64,000 nt of DNA from Streptomyces hyderabadensis (GCF_020404845.1 NZ_JAIOJZ010000028.1:40417-104416), one strand, 5' to 3'; positions 32,196-40,683 are shown, counted from the stretch's first letter. The notes: a model not told the origin generated them from the letters alone. Program-made: numbers and translations.

Positions 32196-33593
32196 GTGAA
32201 GCGATGGGGGAAACGGCAAGGGGCCCGGTGGTGGGCCCGGGCCGAGCGCCTGCTGCGCGTGCTCCACGACGACCTGTGGACCTGGCGTGCCGACCCGCTG
32301 CCGCCGTCGGTGTGGCTGCGCTGGTTCCCGCACGGGGTCGTGTGCCTGGCGGCGCTCGGGGTGCTGCTGGGCGATGCCGGTCAGCTCGGCGAGAACGGCG
32401 GCATCGAGCCGGGCTTCGCCTTCGTCATCGCGGTCGCCGAGGCCGGCGCGATGGTGCTCGCCCTGTGGCGGCCGGTCGCGGCGTGGTGGCTGTCGCTGGC
32501 CGCCATGCTGGTGGGGGCACTCGCCGTGCGGGCCGAGATGGTCGCGGGGGGTGACAAGTTCACCTGGCCCTGGCCGGCCGCCGCACTCATCGGGCACATG
32601 TTCGTCCTGCTGCTGCTCGCGCTGCGGGTGCGTACGCGGGTGTCGTTGGAGGCGCTGGCCCTGACCGCTCTCCTCACGTATGTCGTGCAGGGCGTGGTGG
32701 GCGCGCTGAACTACCAGCCGACCGGACAGCTCGCCGTCATCCTGTTCGCGGTCGTCGTCGTCCTCGGCATCGCCCTGCGAGGCCGCCGCGAGGCACGCAC
32801 GGAACTCGCCCAGCAGACCACGCTCACCGCCGAGGAGCGGGCCCGGCGCACCCTGCTGGAGGAGCGCGGCCGCATCGCGCGCGAGCTGCACGACGTGGTC
32901 GCCCACCACATGTCGGTGATCTCCATCCAGGCCCAGGTCGCGCCCCTGCTGGTCAAGGACCCGCCGGACGAGCTGAAGGAGAATCTGGCCGGCATCCGGC
33001 AGAACGCGCTGGAGGCGCTCACCGAGCTGCGCCGGGTGCTGGGCGTGCTGCGCTCCGAGCACCCGGACGCGTTGGAGGCGCCCGAGGGAGGCGACGGGGC
33101 GGCCCCGCACGCCCCGCAGCCCACCCTCGACCGGCTCGACGCGCTGGTGGAGAACACCCGGGCCGCCGGGCTGACCGTCACCACCACCACGAGCGGACGG
33201 CGCAGACCGCTGCCGCCCGGCGTCGAGCTGTCGGCGTACCGGATCGTGCAGGAGGCACTCAGCAACGTGCTGCGGCACGCCCCGGGCGCGAGCGCCGAGG
33301 TCCACCTCATCCACCTCCCCATCGGGCTGCGCGTGGTGGTCTCCAACACCCGGCCGTCGCGCGCACCGGCACCGTCGCAGGGGGCCGGGCACGGACTGCT
33401 CGGCATGCGGGAGCGGGTGGCGATGCTCGACGGCGCGCTGACGGCGCAGCCGCTGCCGGACGGTGGCTACCAGGTGGCGGCGTTCCTGCCGGTCGACGAC
33501 CCCGACCTGCCCGCCGACCCCCTGCCCGATCCTTCCTCCGACCCCTTTCCCTTCCCCTTCCCCGACCCTTCCAGCGAGGACGACGCCCCATGA
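32196..33593 (+). CDS. Sensor histidine kinase 1 of the tandem pair
   Basis: A 465-residue DesK/NarX-type kinase. Membrane helices lie at about residues 45-190 (for example GVVCLAALGVLLG, AFVIAVAEAGAMVLALW). The phosphoacceptor helix is RTLLEERGRIARELHDVVAH, and the ATPase domain shows IVQEALSNVLRHAPGASAE, GHGLLGMRERVAMLDGAL and GGYQVAAFLPVDDP. A Pro/Asp/Phe-rich tail of about 25 residues (PFPFPFPDPSSEDD) is unusual. GTG 32196 is chosen because TAGGGT ends 7 bases upstream; ATG 32178 would add six residues. The stop overlaps the response regulator ATG by 4 bases. It is a close paralogue of the kinase at 34373. Confidence 0.92.
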   Translation: MKRWGKRQGARWWARAERLLRVLHDDLWTWRADPLPPSVWLRWFPHGVVCLAALGVLLGDAGQLGENGGIEPGFAFVIAVAEAGAMVLALWRPVAAWWLSLAAMLVGALAVRAEMVAGGDKFTWPWPAAALIGHMFVLLLLALRVRTRVSLEALALTALLTYVVQGVVGALNYQPTGQLAVILFAVVVVLGIALRGRREARTELAQQTTLTAEERARRTLLEERGRIARELHDVVAHHMSVISIQAQVAPLLVKDPPDELKENLAGIRQNALEALTELRRVLGVLRSEHPDALEAPEGGDGAAPHAPQPTLDRLDALVENTRAAGLTVTTTTSGRRRPLPPGVELSAYRIVQEALSNVLRHAPGASAEVHLIHLPIGLRVVVSNTRPSRAPAPSQGAGHGLLGMRERVAMLDGALTAQPLPDGGYQVAAFLPVDDPDLPADPLPDPSSDPFPFPFPDPSSEDDAP

Positions 33594-34276
33594 CGACCAG
33601 CGGCAACGGCCGGGTGATCCGCGTGCTGATCGCCGACGACCAGCAGATGGTCCGGCAGGGTTTCACCGTGCTGCTCAACACCCAGCCCGACATCGAGGTG
33701 ATCGGGCAGGCGGTGGACGGCCTGGACGCGGTGGCCAAGGTGGCCGAGCTGGCCCCGGAGGTCGTCCTGATGGACATCCGGATGCCCGAGCTGGGCGGTA
33801 TCGAGGCCACTCGGCGCATCACCGGGGCGACCCCGGAGATCAAGGTGCTGGTGCTGACCACCTTCGACCTCGACGAGTACGTGTACGAGGCGCTGCGGGC
33901 CGGGGCCTCCGGCTTCCTGCTGAAGGACGCCTCCGCCGACCAGCTCGCCGAGGCGGTCCGGGTGGTGGCCGCCGGTGACGCCCTGCTCGCGCCGGGGATC
34001 ACGCGACGGCTGATCGCGGAGTTCTCCCGGCTGGACGACCGCCCGCGCGCCCCGCTCAAGGCCCGCGTCGGCGAGCTGACCGAGCGGGAGACGGAGGTGC
34101 TCGCCCTCATCGCCCAGGGCCTGTCGAACGCGGAGATCGCCCAGCGTCTGGTGGTCGCCGAGCAGACCGTGAAGACCCATGTGGGCAGGATCCTGGTGAA
34201 GCTGGGCCTCAGGGACCGCACGCAGGCGGCGGTGTTCGCGTACGAGTCGGGGCTGGTCCGCCCCGCGGGATACTGA
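33590..34276 (+). CDS. NarL-family response regulator 1 of the tandem pair
   Basis: A 228-residue protein. The receiver has VLIADDQQMVRQGF, the phosphoacceptor in VVLMDIRMPELGG, LTTFDLDEYVYEALRAGASG and LLKDASADQLAEAV. The helix-turn-helix reads LTERETEVLALIAQGLSNAE and LVVAEQTVKTHVGRILVKLG. It is extremely similar to the regulator at 35716, with near-identical recognition helices (AEQTVKTHVGRI and AESTIKTHVSRV), so the two may bind overlapping DNA sites. It is translated with its kinase (ATGA overlap). The shared 39-bp motif at 29864 and 34282 is a candidate target. Confidence 0.95.
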   Translation: MTTSGNGRVIRVLIADDQQMVRQGFTVLLNTQPDIEVIGQAVDGLDAVAKVAELAPEVVLMDIRMPELGGIEATRRITGATPEIKVLVLTTFDLDEYVYEALRAGASGFLLKDASADQLAEAVRVVAAGDALLAPGITRRLIAEFSRLDDRPRAPLKARVGELTERETEVLALIAQGLSNAEIAQRLVVAEQTVKTHVGRILVKLGLRDRTQAAVFAYESGLVRPAGY

Positions 34277-34281
34277 GCCCC

Positions 34282-34320
34282 GTCGTCGCCTCCGTAGTAC
34301 TTGAGAGGGATGCCCCAGGA
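34282..34320 (+). promoter_or_regulatory. Shared promoter motif, copy 2
   Basis: Matches 29864-29902 at 29 of 39 bases, including CCGTAGTAC (34292-34300) and TGAGAG (34302-34307). Here the TGAGAGGG part can pair with CCCCTCTC shortly downstream. It lies 53-91 bases before the second sensor kinase gene, a usual place for autoregulation. Confidence 0.5.
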
Positions 34321-34359
34321 CCCCTCTCACAGGTGACGACGTCGGACCTGCGCTGCGCC

Positions 34360-34365
34360 TACGGT
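34360..34365 (+). promoter_or_regulatory. -10 box TACGGT of a leaderless promoter
   Basis: TACGGT-TGCCAAC-GTG before sensor kinase 2. A GTGACG lies 21 bases upstream, the same spacing as ATGACG before the TACGCT box at 18880. Confidence 0.5.
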
Positions 34366-34372
34366 TGCCAAC

Positions 34373-35719
34373 GTGACCGAGACGACCCAGATGCGGACCA
34401 CGCCTCCCGGAGGCGGAAGCGGATCGCGCAGCCCCGAGTACCGGCTGACGATGAACGCCCTGAGCGGGCTGCGCGAGGACCTGTTCCACGACGCCTTCGC
34501 CTACCGGCCGCTGCCTCGCATGGGCACGGACGGCCCGGTGGCCCGCCACCTGCCGGCCCGGCTGAAGCCCCACGCCGCCCGCCTCCCGCACGCGGTGGTG
34601 GCAGCCCTCGCTCTCCTGTGCCTCTACGCCGGGACGGTCGAAGGCGTGCCCGACGGCCCGCTCACCCTGCTGAGCGGGTTGGTGTGCGCGGTTCCGGTGC
34701 TGACCACCCTGGTCCGGCCCGTCGGTGCCTTCTGGATGTCCATGGCGGCCACCCCCGTGGTCGCCCTGCTGGGCAGCAGCTATGCGAACTGGCCGTGGCT
34801 GCCCGGCGCGTTCCTGTGCCACACCGTGGTCCTGCTGATCGTGGCGATACGCACCCGGCCGCGGACGGCCGCGTGGATGTGGGCCCTGACCGCGGCGTAC
34901 GGATTCGTGAACGACTCCTTCTGGGGCGCCGGCCACTTCGGGAGCAATGCCACCCCGCTACTGGTCCTCAACGCCTTCGGCCTGCTGCTGGTATCGGTCT
35001 GGCACATCCGGCGCGACGCCCGCCGGCAGGTGAGCGCCGAGCAGACGGTCACCGCGCACGAGCGGTCCCGGCGGACCCTGCTGGAGGAGCGCACCACCAT
35101 CGCGCGCGAGCTGCACGACGTGGTCGCGCACCACATGTCGGTGGTCGCCATCCAGGCGGAGGCCGCGCCCTACCGGGTGGAGAATCCGCCGGAGGAGCTG
35201 GAGCGGGCCTTCGCCACCATCCGGGAGAACGCGGTGGCGGCCCTCACCGAGCTGCGCCGCGTCCTGGGCGTCGTCCGCGCCGAGGACTACGAGGCGCCGG
35301 ACGCCCCGCAGCCGACGCTCGCCGACCTGGACGCCCTGCTCGCCAACGTCCGCGAGGCGGGCCTGCCCGTGGACAAGGTGGTGACCGGCGCGGTGCGCGA
35401 GCTGCCGCCCGGGGTGGAGCTGTCGGCGTACCGGATCGTGCAGGAGGCGTTGAGCAACAGCCTGCGTCACGCGCCCGGCGCGACGGCCCGCGTCGAGGTC
35501 TCCTACGTCCTGGGCGGTCTGGGCCTGCGCGTCGTCAACACCGCCGTCCCGCCGAACACCCTGGTCAAGCCCTCGCCCGGCGCCGGGCACGGCATCACCG
35601 GCATGCGCGAGCGCGTCTCGATGCTGAACGGCGGGATGACGGCGGGACCGACGGACGACGGAGGGTACGAGGTGGCGGTGTTCCTGCCGGTCACGGTGCA
35701 GACCGAGGATGAAGCATGA
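34373..35719 (+). CDS. Sensor histidine kinase 2 of the tandem pair
   Basis: A 448-residue paralogue of the kinase at 32196. After a 70-residue cytoplasmic lead come about five membrane helices (AVVAALALLCLYAGTV, FLCHTVVLLIVAIRT and others, about residues 75-215). The phosphoacceptor helix reads RTLLEERTTIARELHDVVAH and the ATPase domain has IVQEALSNSLRHAPGATAR, GHGITGMRERVSMLNGGM and GGYEVAVFLPV. The GTG start is 7 bases after TACGGT with no ribosome binding site. The stop overlaps the partner regulator by 4 bases. The membrane parts of the two paralogues differ far more than the kinase cores, suggesting different signals. Confidence 0.92.
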   Translation: MTETTQMRTTPPGGGSGSRSPEYRLTMNALSGLREDLFHDAFAYRPLPRMGTDGPVARHLPARLKPHAARLPHAVVAALALLCLYAGTVEGVPDGPLTLLSGLVCAVPVLTTLVRPVGAFWMSMAATPVVALLGSSYANWPWLPGAFLCHTVVLLIVAIRTRPRTAAWMWALTAAYGFVNDSFWGAGHFGSNATPLLVLNAFGLLLVSVWHIRRDARRQVSAEQTVTAHERSRRTLLEERTTIARELHDVVAHHMSVVAIQAEAAPYRVENPPEELERAFATIRENAVAALTELRRVLGVVRAEDYEAPDAPQPTLADLDALLANVREAGLPVDKVVTGAVRELPPGVELSAYRIVQEALSNSLRHAPGATARVEVSYVLGGLGLRVVNTAVPPNTLVKPSPGAGHGITGMRERVSMLNGGMTAGPTDDGGYEVAVFLPVTVQTEDEA

Positions 35720-36381
35720 CGATCCGCGTACTGATCGCCGACGACCAGATGATGGTGCGCGAGGGCTTCTCCGTCCTGTTGAACGCGATGCCGGACATCG
35801 AGGTCGCCGGTGAGGCGGTCAACGGCCGGGAGGCGGTGGCGAAGGTCCGCGAGCTGGCCCCGGACGTCGTCCTGATGGACATCCGCATGCCCGAGCTGAA
35901 CGGCATCGAGGCGACGCGGGAGATCGTGGCGGCGGACAGCACGTCGAAGGTGCTGGTCCTCACCACCTTCGACCTCGACGAGTACGTGTACCAGGCGCTG
36001 CGCGCGGGCGCCTCCGGCTTCCTCCTCAAGGACGCCTCGGCCCGCCAGCTCGCGGACGGCGTCCGGGTGGTGGCGGCGGGCGAGGCCCTTCTCGCCCCCT
36101 CGGTCACCAAGCGCCTGATCACCGAGTTCTCCAAGCTCTCCGACGCCCCGCGGCTGATGCCCTCGGCGCAGGCGGCCTACGGCGACCTGACCGAGCGCGA
36201 GACGGAGGTCCTGGTCCTGATCGCGCAGGGCCTGTCCAACTCGGAGATCGCCGAGCGCCTGGTGGTCGCCGAGTCGACGATCAAGACCCACGTCAGCCGG
36301 GTCCTGGTGAAGCTGGGCCTGCGCGACCGCACCCAGGCGGCGGTCTTCGCCTACGAGGCCCGCCTGGTGACCCCGGGCTAG
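35716..36381 (+). CDS. NarL-family response regulator 2 of the tandem pair
   Basis: A 221-residue regulator coupled to kinase 2. The receiver shows VLIADDQMMVREGF, VVLMDIRMPELNG, LTTFDLDEYVYQALRAGASG and LLKDASARQLADGV; the helix-turn-helix LTERETEVLVLIAQGLSNSE and LVVAESTIKTHVSRVLVKLG. Similarity to the regulator at 33590 runs the whole length, so the two operons came from a tandem duplication of a kinase-regulator pair. Cross-talk would be expected unless the kinases discriminate. The gene is followed by a 96-base gap and the P450 gene. Confidence 0.95.
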   Translation: MTIRVLIADDQMMVREGFSVLLNAMPDIEVAGEAVNGREAVAKVRELAPDVVLMDIRMPELNGIEATREIVAADSTSKVLVLTTFDLDEYVYQALRAGASGFLLKDASARQLADGVRVVAAGEALLAPSVTKRLITEFSKLSDAPRLMPSAQAAYGDLTERETEVLVLIAQGLSNSEIAERLVVAESTIKTHVSRVLVKLGLRDRTQAAVFAYEARLVTPG

Positions 36382-36465
36382 ACCCGAGGGGAGGCCGCCG
36401 CACGGCGCATCAGGAAGGGCCCCTCAGAACGGCTCCTCCCCTTCCACGGACGGCTCTTCGTTTCC

Positions 36466-36471
36466 TATCGT
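36466..36471 (+). promoter_or_regulatory. -10 box TATCGT of a leaderless P450 promoter
   Basis: TATCGT-CCGTTT-ATG; no ribosome binding site precedes the P450 start. Confidence 0.55.
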
Positions 36472-36477
36472 CCGTTT

Positions 36478-37716
36478 ATGACGGCTGCATCCGAAGAAGC
36501 TCGCGAGTCCGGCCCCGCGTTCGACCCGTGGGACCCCGCCTTCGTCGACGACCCGTACCCCGCCTTCGCCGAGCTGCGGGCCCGGGGGCGGGTGCTCTAC
36601 TACGAGCCGAGCGACCAGTGGCTGGTCCCGCACCACGCGGACGTGTCGGCGCTGCTGCGCGATCGCCGCCTCGGCCGGACCTACCAGCACCGTTTCAGCC
36701 ACGAGGACTTCGGCCGCACCCCGCCCCCGCCGGAGCACGAGCCCTTCCACACGCTCAACGACCACGGCATGCTCGACCTGGAGCCGCCGGACCACACCCG
36801 TATCCGGCGCCTGGTGTCGAAGGCGTTCACGCCGCGGACCGTGGAGCGGCTGAAGCCGTACGTGCACGGGCTGGCGGACGACCTGGTGTCCCGGCTGGTC
36901 GCGGCGGGCGGCGGCGATCTGCTGACGGACGTGGCCGAGCCGCTGCCGGTCGCCGTGATCGCCGAGATGCTGGGCATCCCGGAGTCCGACCGCGCCCCGC
37001 TGCGCCCCTGGTCGGCGGCCATCTGCGGGATGTACGAGCTGAACCCGTCCGAGGAGACGGCGGCGCAGGCGGTCCGGGCCTCGCTCGACTTCTCGGAGTA
37101 CCTGCGCACGCTCATCGCGGCCCGTCGCAAGGACCCCGGCGACGACCTGATCTCGGGCCTGATCGCCGCGCACGACGAGGACGACGACCGCCTCACCGAG
37201 CAGGAGATGATCTCGACCTGCGTGCTGCTGCTGAACGCCGGTCACGAGGCCACGGTGAACGCCACGGCCAACGGCTGGCTGGCGCTCTTCCGCAACCCCG
37301 GCCAGCTGGCGGCCCTGCGCGCCGACCACGCGCTGGTCCCGTCCGCGGTGGAGGAGCTGATGCGCTACGACACCCCGCTCCAGCTCTTCGAGCGCTGGGT
37401 CCTCGACGAGATCGAGATCGACGGGACGACCCTCCCGCGCGGCGCGGAGGTGGCGATGCTGTTCGGCTCGGCCAACCACGACCCGGCGGTCTTCGCCGAC
37501 CCCGAACGCCTCGACGTCAGCCGCCGGGACAACCCCCACATCTCCTTCAGCGCCGGCATCCACTACTGCATCGGCGCCCCCCTGGCCCGCATCGAGCTGG
37601 CGGCGTCCATGACGTCCCTGCTGGAGCGGGCCCCGGGCCTGCGCCTGGCGGCGGAACCGGAACGCAGGCCGAACTTCGTGATGCGCGGCCTGACGGAGCT
37701 ACGCGTGGAGGTCTGA
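36478..37716 (+). CDS. Cytochrome P450
   Basis: A 412-residue class I bacterial P450, a haem monooxygenase needing ferredoxin partners. Visible are FDPWDPAFVDDPYPAFAELR at the N-terminus, HTRIRRLVSKAFTPRTVERL (C helix), the oxygen-activating I helix LLNAGHEATVNATANGW, where the usual acid-alcohol pair is E-A rather than E-T, the ExxR pair in VEELMRYDTPL, and the haem loop FSAGIHYCIGAPLARIEL with the thiolate Cys. No ferredoxin gene is adjacent, so it uses a shared redox partner. No biosynthetic cluster surrounds it. The substrate is unknown; the I-helix Ala in place of Thr could affect oxygen activation. Confidence 0.95.
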   Translation: MTAASEEARESGPAFDPWDPAFVDDPYPAFAELRARGRVLYYEPSDQWLVPHHADVSALLRDRRLGRTYQHRFSHEDFGRTPPPPEHEPFHTLNDHGMLDLEPPDHTRIRRLVSKAFTPRTVERLKPYVHGLADDLVSRLVAAGGGDLLTDVAEPLPVAVIAEMLGIPESDRAPLRPWSAAICGMYELNPSEETAAQAVRASLDFSEYLRTLIAARRKDPGDDLISGLIAAHDEDDDRLTEQEMISTCVLLLNAGHEATVNATANGWLALFRNPGQLAALRADHALVPSAVEELMRYDTPLQLFERWVLDEIEIDGTTLPRGAEVAMLFGSANHDPAVFADPERLDVSRRDNPHISFSAGIHYCIGAPLARIELAASMTSLLERAPGLRLAAEPERRPNFVMRGLTELRVEV

Positions 37717-38010
37717 GGACGACGAGGAGGGCGAGGACGACGAGGAGGGCGAGGACGGCGAGGGCACCGCGCGCCGGCGCCGCCCCAGCAGCCAGGCGCC
37801 GAGCCCCCAGACCAGGGCGGGCCCGACGGCCCCGGCGAGGAAGACGAAGGGCAGCTCGGTGAAGACGGCACCGAAGTCCTGCCCGTTGTTCTCGAACCCG
37901 TTGCCGAGATGCCGCTGCGTGCGGCCGGAGGCGCCCCACAGCCACACGGCCCCCGCGGCACCCGCCATCGACACCAGGCATCCGCCGTACGTCACCGTGT
38001 CTCGTTTCAT
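37699..38010 (-). CDS. Small membrane protein with Ser-rich tail
   Basis: A 103-residue protein with two membrane helices (VSMAGAAGAVWLWGASG and LPFVFLAGAVGPALVWGLGAWLLG) separated by a short Asn/Gln/Phe-rich loop. A basic RRRR stop-transfer is followed by a low-complexity tail of Pro and Ser encoded by imperfect repeats. The gene runs convergent to the P450 gene with an 18-base overlap of the 3' ends. It begins 36 bases upstream of the permease gene's stop side and runs the same way, so it could belong to the ABC operon as its last gene. No ribosome binding site is evident before the ATG. The function is unknown. Confidence 0.6.
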   Translation of the reverse strand: MKRDTVTYGGCLVSMAGAAGAVWLWGASGRTQRHLGNGFENNGQDFGAVFTELPFVFLAGAVGPALVWGLGAWLLGRRRRAVPSPSSPSSSSSPSSSSSDLHA

Positions 38011-38046
38011 GCAGCTGAGGACGCCGCCGGCCCCCGGGCCGGTTTC

Positions 38047-39672
38047 CTACGCGGACGTCACGTCCCGCCGCCGCAGTCCGGCGAGCCCCGTCCCCACCAG
38101 TGCCGCCGCGATCAGGACCAGTACCAGCACCGGCGACCAGGTCATCTCCCCGCCCGGCAGCTTCGGCAGGTGCCCGTAGGGGGAGACGTCGAGGACGGTC
38201 TGCGGCACGTCCAGCGCCGGTCCGACCCAGCCGAGCAGCAGCACCGCGCCCGCGACCGCCCACCCGGCCACCGCCGCCCGGGGCAGCAGCCCGTGCAGCA
38301 GCACCGCAGCCCCGCCGATCACCCACACCGCCGGCAGCTGCACCAGGCACGCGCCCAGGATCGCGCCGACGTCCTGCCCGTACCCGGCCGCGAAACCGAG
38401 CCCGGCGAGCAGCATGATGAGCGCCGCACCGCCGAAGGCGATCACCAGGTGGCCCGCGGCCCAGCGCAGCCGGCCCACGGCACCCGCGAGCACCGGTTCC
38501 GCGCGCCCGGACGTCTCCTCGCCGCTGAGCCGCAGCACCGACGCCACGACGTACAGCGCGGCGACCAGGCCGAGCATCCCGACCATCGCCGACACGAACG
38601 CGTCGGTGAGCCCGGCCTGCCCGCCCATCCGCTCGATGATCTCGCGGGCCTGCTCGTTGTCCCCGACCAGATCGGCCGCGCCCTCGGTCATCCCGCCGTA
38701 GACGACCCCGGCGAGGAAGAAGCCGATGCTCCAGCCGAGGACGCTGCCGCGCTGCAGGCGCCAGGCCAGCGCACCGGCCGTACCGAGGCGCCCGGCGGCC
38801 GGTCCCGGCCGGGTCGGCAGGAAGCTCATGCCGAGGTCCCGGCGCCCGGCGAGGCCGTAGGCCACGGCCCCCTGCGCCACCGTCGCAGCCGCGATCAGCA
38901 GCAGTACCCACCACCGTTCACCGGCGAAGGCCCGCAGGTTCTCCAGCCAGCCGAGCGGCGACACCCAGGTGAGGACGGACGAGCCGTCGTCCGTCGCCGA
39001 GTCGCCTGCCGCGCGCAGCACGAAGGCCCCGCCCAGGACCGCCGCCGTCAGCCCCCGGGCCAGCCGGGCGCTCTCGGTGAGCTGGGCGACGATGGCCGCC
39101 ATGGTCGCGAAGAGCATCCCGACGCCGGCGACCCCGAGTCCGAGGGCCGCCGCCCCGGCCGCCCCCTGCCCGCCCAGCCCCACGGCGATCAGCAGGGCCA
39201 GTACGGCGTTGGCGACCGCCGCCGCCAGCAGCGCCGCCGTCAGTGAGGCCCGGCGGCCGACCATGCCGGAGGCGACGACCTCCTGCCGCCCGCTCTCCTC
39301 CTCGTCCCGGGTGTGCCGTACGACGATCAGCAGGCTCATCACGGCGGCGAGCGCACCGGCGTACAGGCCGACGCGCCAGGCGGTGAGCGCGCCCAGACCG
39401 TCGTCGAAGACGGGGCCGACCAGGGCGCGCAGCGAGGCGTTGGTCTCCATCTGCCGCATCAGGTCGGCACGTTCGGCGGCGGTGCCGTACAGGCCCTTGA
39501 TGGTGCCCGGCATGGAGAGCACCATCAGCGCGTTCACCGCGACCCAGACGGGGATCAGCACCCGGTCGCGGCGCAGGGCGAAGCGCAGCAGCGTGCCGGT
39601 GCCGGCCAGTTGGCGCGAGCCCCCGGGCCGGGCCGCGAAGGCGGGGGCGGCGGTTCCGGCGGTGGCGGTCAT
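38047..39672 (-). CDS. ABC transporter permease, exporter type
   Basis: A 541-residue membrane protein with about twelve helices in two similar halves: each half starts with a cytoplasmic lead (LLRFALRRDRVLIPVWVAV and LAWRLQRGSVLGWSIGFFLA) and ends in a helix-rich block, with EEESGRQEVVASGMVGRR and EETSGRAEPVLAGAVGRL as matching coupling loops. This is the architecture of the Streptomyces tetronasin/polyketide-type exporter permeases. The true start is ATG 39672, overlapping the stop of the ATPase gene by 4 bases; the long open frame further upstream is a shadow of the ATPase gene. It would export an antibiotic, lipid or toxic compound; which one is not shown. Confidence 0.9.
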   Translation of the reverse strand: MTATAGTAAPAFAARPGGSRQLAGTGTLLRFALRRDRVLIPVWVAVNALMVLSMPGTIKGLYGTAAERADLMRQMETNASLRALVGPVFDDGLGALTAWRVGLYAGALAAVMSLLIVVRHTRDEEESGRQEVVASGMVGRRASLTAALLAAAVANAVLALLIAVGLGGQGAAGAAALGLGVAGVGMLFATMAAIVAQLTESARLARGLTAAVLGGAFVLRAAGDSATDDGSSVLTWVSPLGWLENLRAFAGERWWVLLLIAAATVAQGAVAYGLAGRRDLGMSFLPTRPGPAAGRLGTAGALAWRLQRGSVLGWSIGFFLAGVVYGGMTEGAADLVGDNEQAREIIERMGGQAGLTDAFVSAMVGMLGLVAALYVVASVLRLSGEETSGRAEPVLAGAVGRLRWAAGHLVIAFGGAALIMLLAGLGFAAGYGQDVGAILGACLVQLPAVWVIGGAAVLLHGLLPRAAVAGWAVAGAVLLLGWVGPALDVPQTVLDVSPYGHLPKLPGGEMTWSPVLVLVLIAAALVGTGLAGLRRRDVTSA

Positions 39673-40595
39673 CGCGCCGTCACCTCCGCCCCGGACTCCG
39701 CGCCCTTGGCGTCCTCGGCCTGGTAGTGCCGCAGGAACAGCTCCTCCAGCGTCGGCGGCGTCGAGGTCAGCGACCGCACGCCGGTCTCGCTCAGCGACCT
39801 GAGGACGGCGTCCAGCTTGTCGGTGTCGACCTGGAGCCGGACCCGGTGGCCCTGGACGTCGAGGTCGTGGACGCCGGGCAGGCGGGTGAGCCCGTTCGGG
39901 GCGCCCGCGAGTTCGGCGGTGACGCTGGTCCGGGTCAGGTGGCGCAGGTCGGCGAGGGAGCCGCTCTCGACGGTCCGCCCCTTGCGGATGATGCTGACCC
40001 GGTCGCACAGCTCCTCGACCTCGCTGAGGATGTGGGAGGAGAGCAGCACCGTCCGGCCGCGTTCGCGCTCCTCCTCGACGCACCGCTGGAAGACCTCCTC
40101 CATCAGCGGGTCGAGCCCCGAGGTGGGTTCGTCGAGGATCAGCAGGTCGACGTCGGAGGCGAAGGCGGCCACCAGGGCCACCTTCTGCCGGTTGCCCTTG
40201 GAGTACGTGCGGCCCTTCTTGGTCGGGTCGAGTTCGAACCGCTCGACCAGGTCCGCGCGCCGCCGGGTGTCGAGTCCGCCGCGCAGCCTGCCGTAGAGAT
40301 CGATGACCTCGCCGCCGGAGAGGTTGCGCCACAGCGTCACGTCACCGGGGACGTACGCGATCCGCCGGTGTACCGCCACCGCGTCCGCCCACGGGTCGCG
40401 GCCGAGCACCTGCGCGGCGCCGGAGTCGGCGCGCAGCAGGCCGAGCAGGACCCGGATGGTGGTGGACTTGCCGGCTCCGTTGGGTCCGAGGAAGCCGTGG
40501 ACCTCGCCGGTCTCGACCTCCAGGTCGAGCCCGTCCAGAGCATGCGTGCGTCCGAACGACTTGTGGAGTCCGGAGACGCTGATTGCCTTCGTCAT
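39669..40595 (-). CDS. ABC transporter ATPase, drug-exporter type
   Basis: A 308-residue ATPase. Walker A is GPNGAGKSTTIRVLLG, the Q-loop area is AYVPGDVTLWRNLSGGEVID, the signature is YSKGNRQKVALVAAF (a degenerate LSGGQ as in drug exporters), Walker B is LLILDEPTSGLDPLMEEVF and the switch His is in LSSHILSEVEELCD. The C-terminal 90 residues are a DrrA-like regulatory part. It is the first gene of the operon and is divergent from the MarR/GbsR-type regulator gene across 88 bases that contain a perfect palindrome, so regulation by that protein is very likely. Confidence 0.95.
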   Translation of the reverse strand: MTKAISVSGLHKSFGRTHALDGLDLEVETGEVHGFLGPNGAGKSTTIRVLLGLLRADSGAAQVLGRDPWADAVAVHRRIAYVPGDVTLWRNLSGGEVIDLYGRLRGGLDTRRRADLVERFELDPTKKGRTYSKGNRQKVALVAAFASDVDLLILDEPTSGLDPLMEEVFQRCVEEERERGRTVLLSSHILSEVEELCDRVSIIRKGRTVESGSLADLRHLTRTSVTAELAGAPNGLTRLPGVHDLDVQGHRVRLQVDTDKLDAVLRSLSETGVRSLTSTPPTLEELFLRHYQAEDAKGAESGAEVTAR

Positions 40596-40601
40596 GCTTC
40601 G

Positions 40602-40618
40602 GAAAGTACGCTACTTTC
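40602..40618. promoter_or_regulatory. Operator palindrome between ABC operon and MarR/GbsR gene
   Basis: GAAAGTA-CGC-TACTTTC, perfect 7-bp arms, 7 bases upstream of the ABC ATPase start codon. It is AT-rich in a GC-rich background. Position and symmetry fit an operator for the divergently encoded winged-helix regulator. Confidence 0.75.
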
Positions 40619-40683
40619 AGAAACTTGTGAAGTTAAGAAACCGTCAGGATGATGGGCGGCACCGGGTGAGAGATGATCGACGG

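Noticed and set aside
36382..36477. Terminator GAGGGG / CCCCTC after response regulator 2
   Set aside because: Arms are only 6 bp with a loop of about 30 bases, too weak to call.
38047..40332. 761-residue version of the ABC permease
   Set aside because: The first 220 residues are the antisense-free shadow of the ATPase gene in another frame; ATG 39672 with the 4-base overlap is the proper start.
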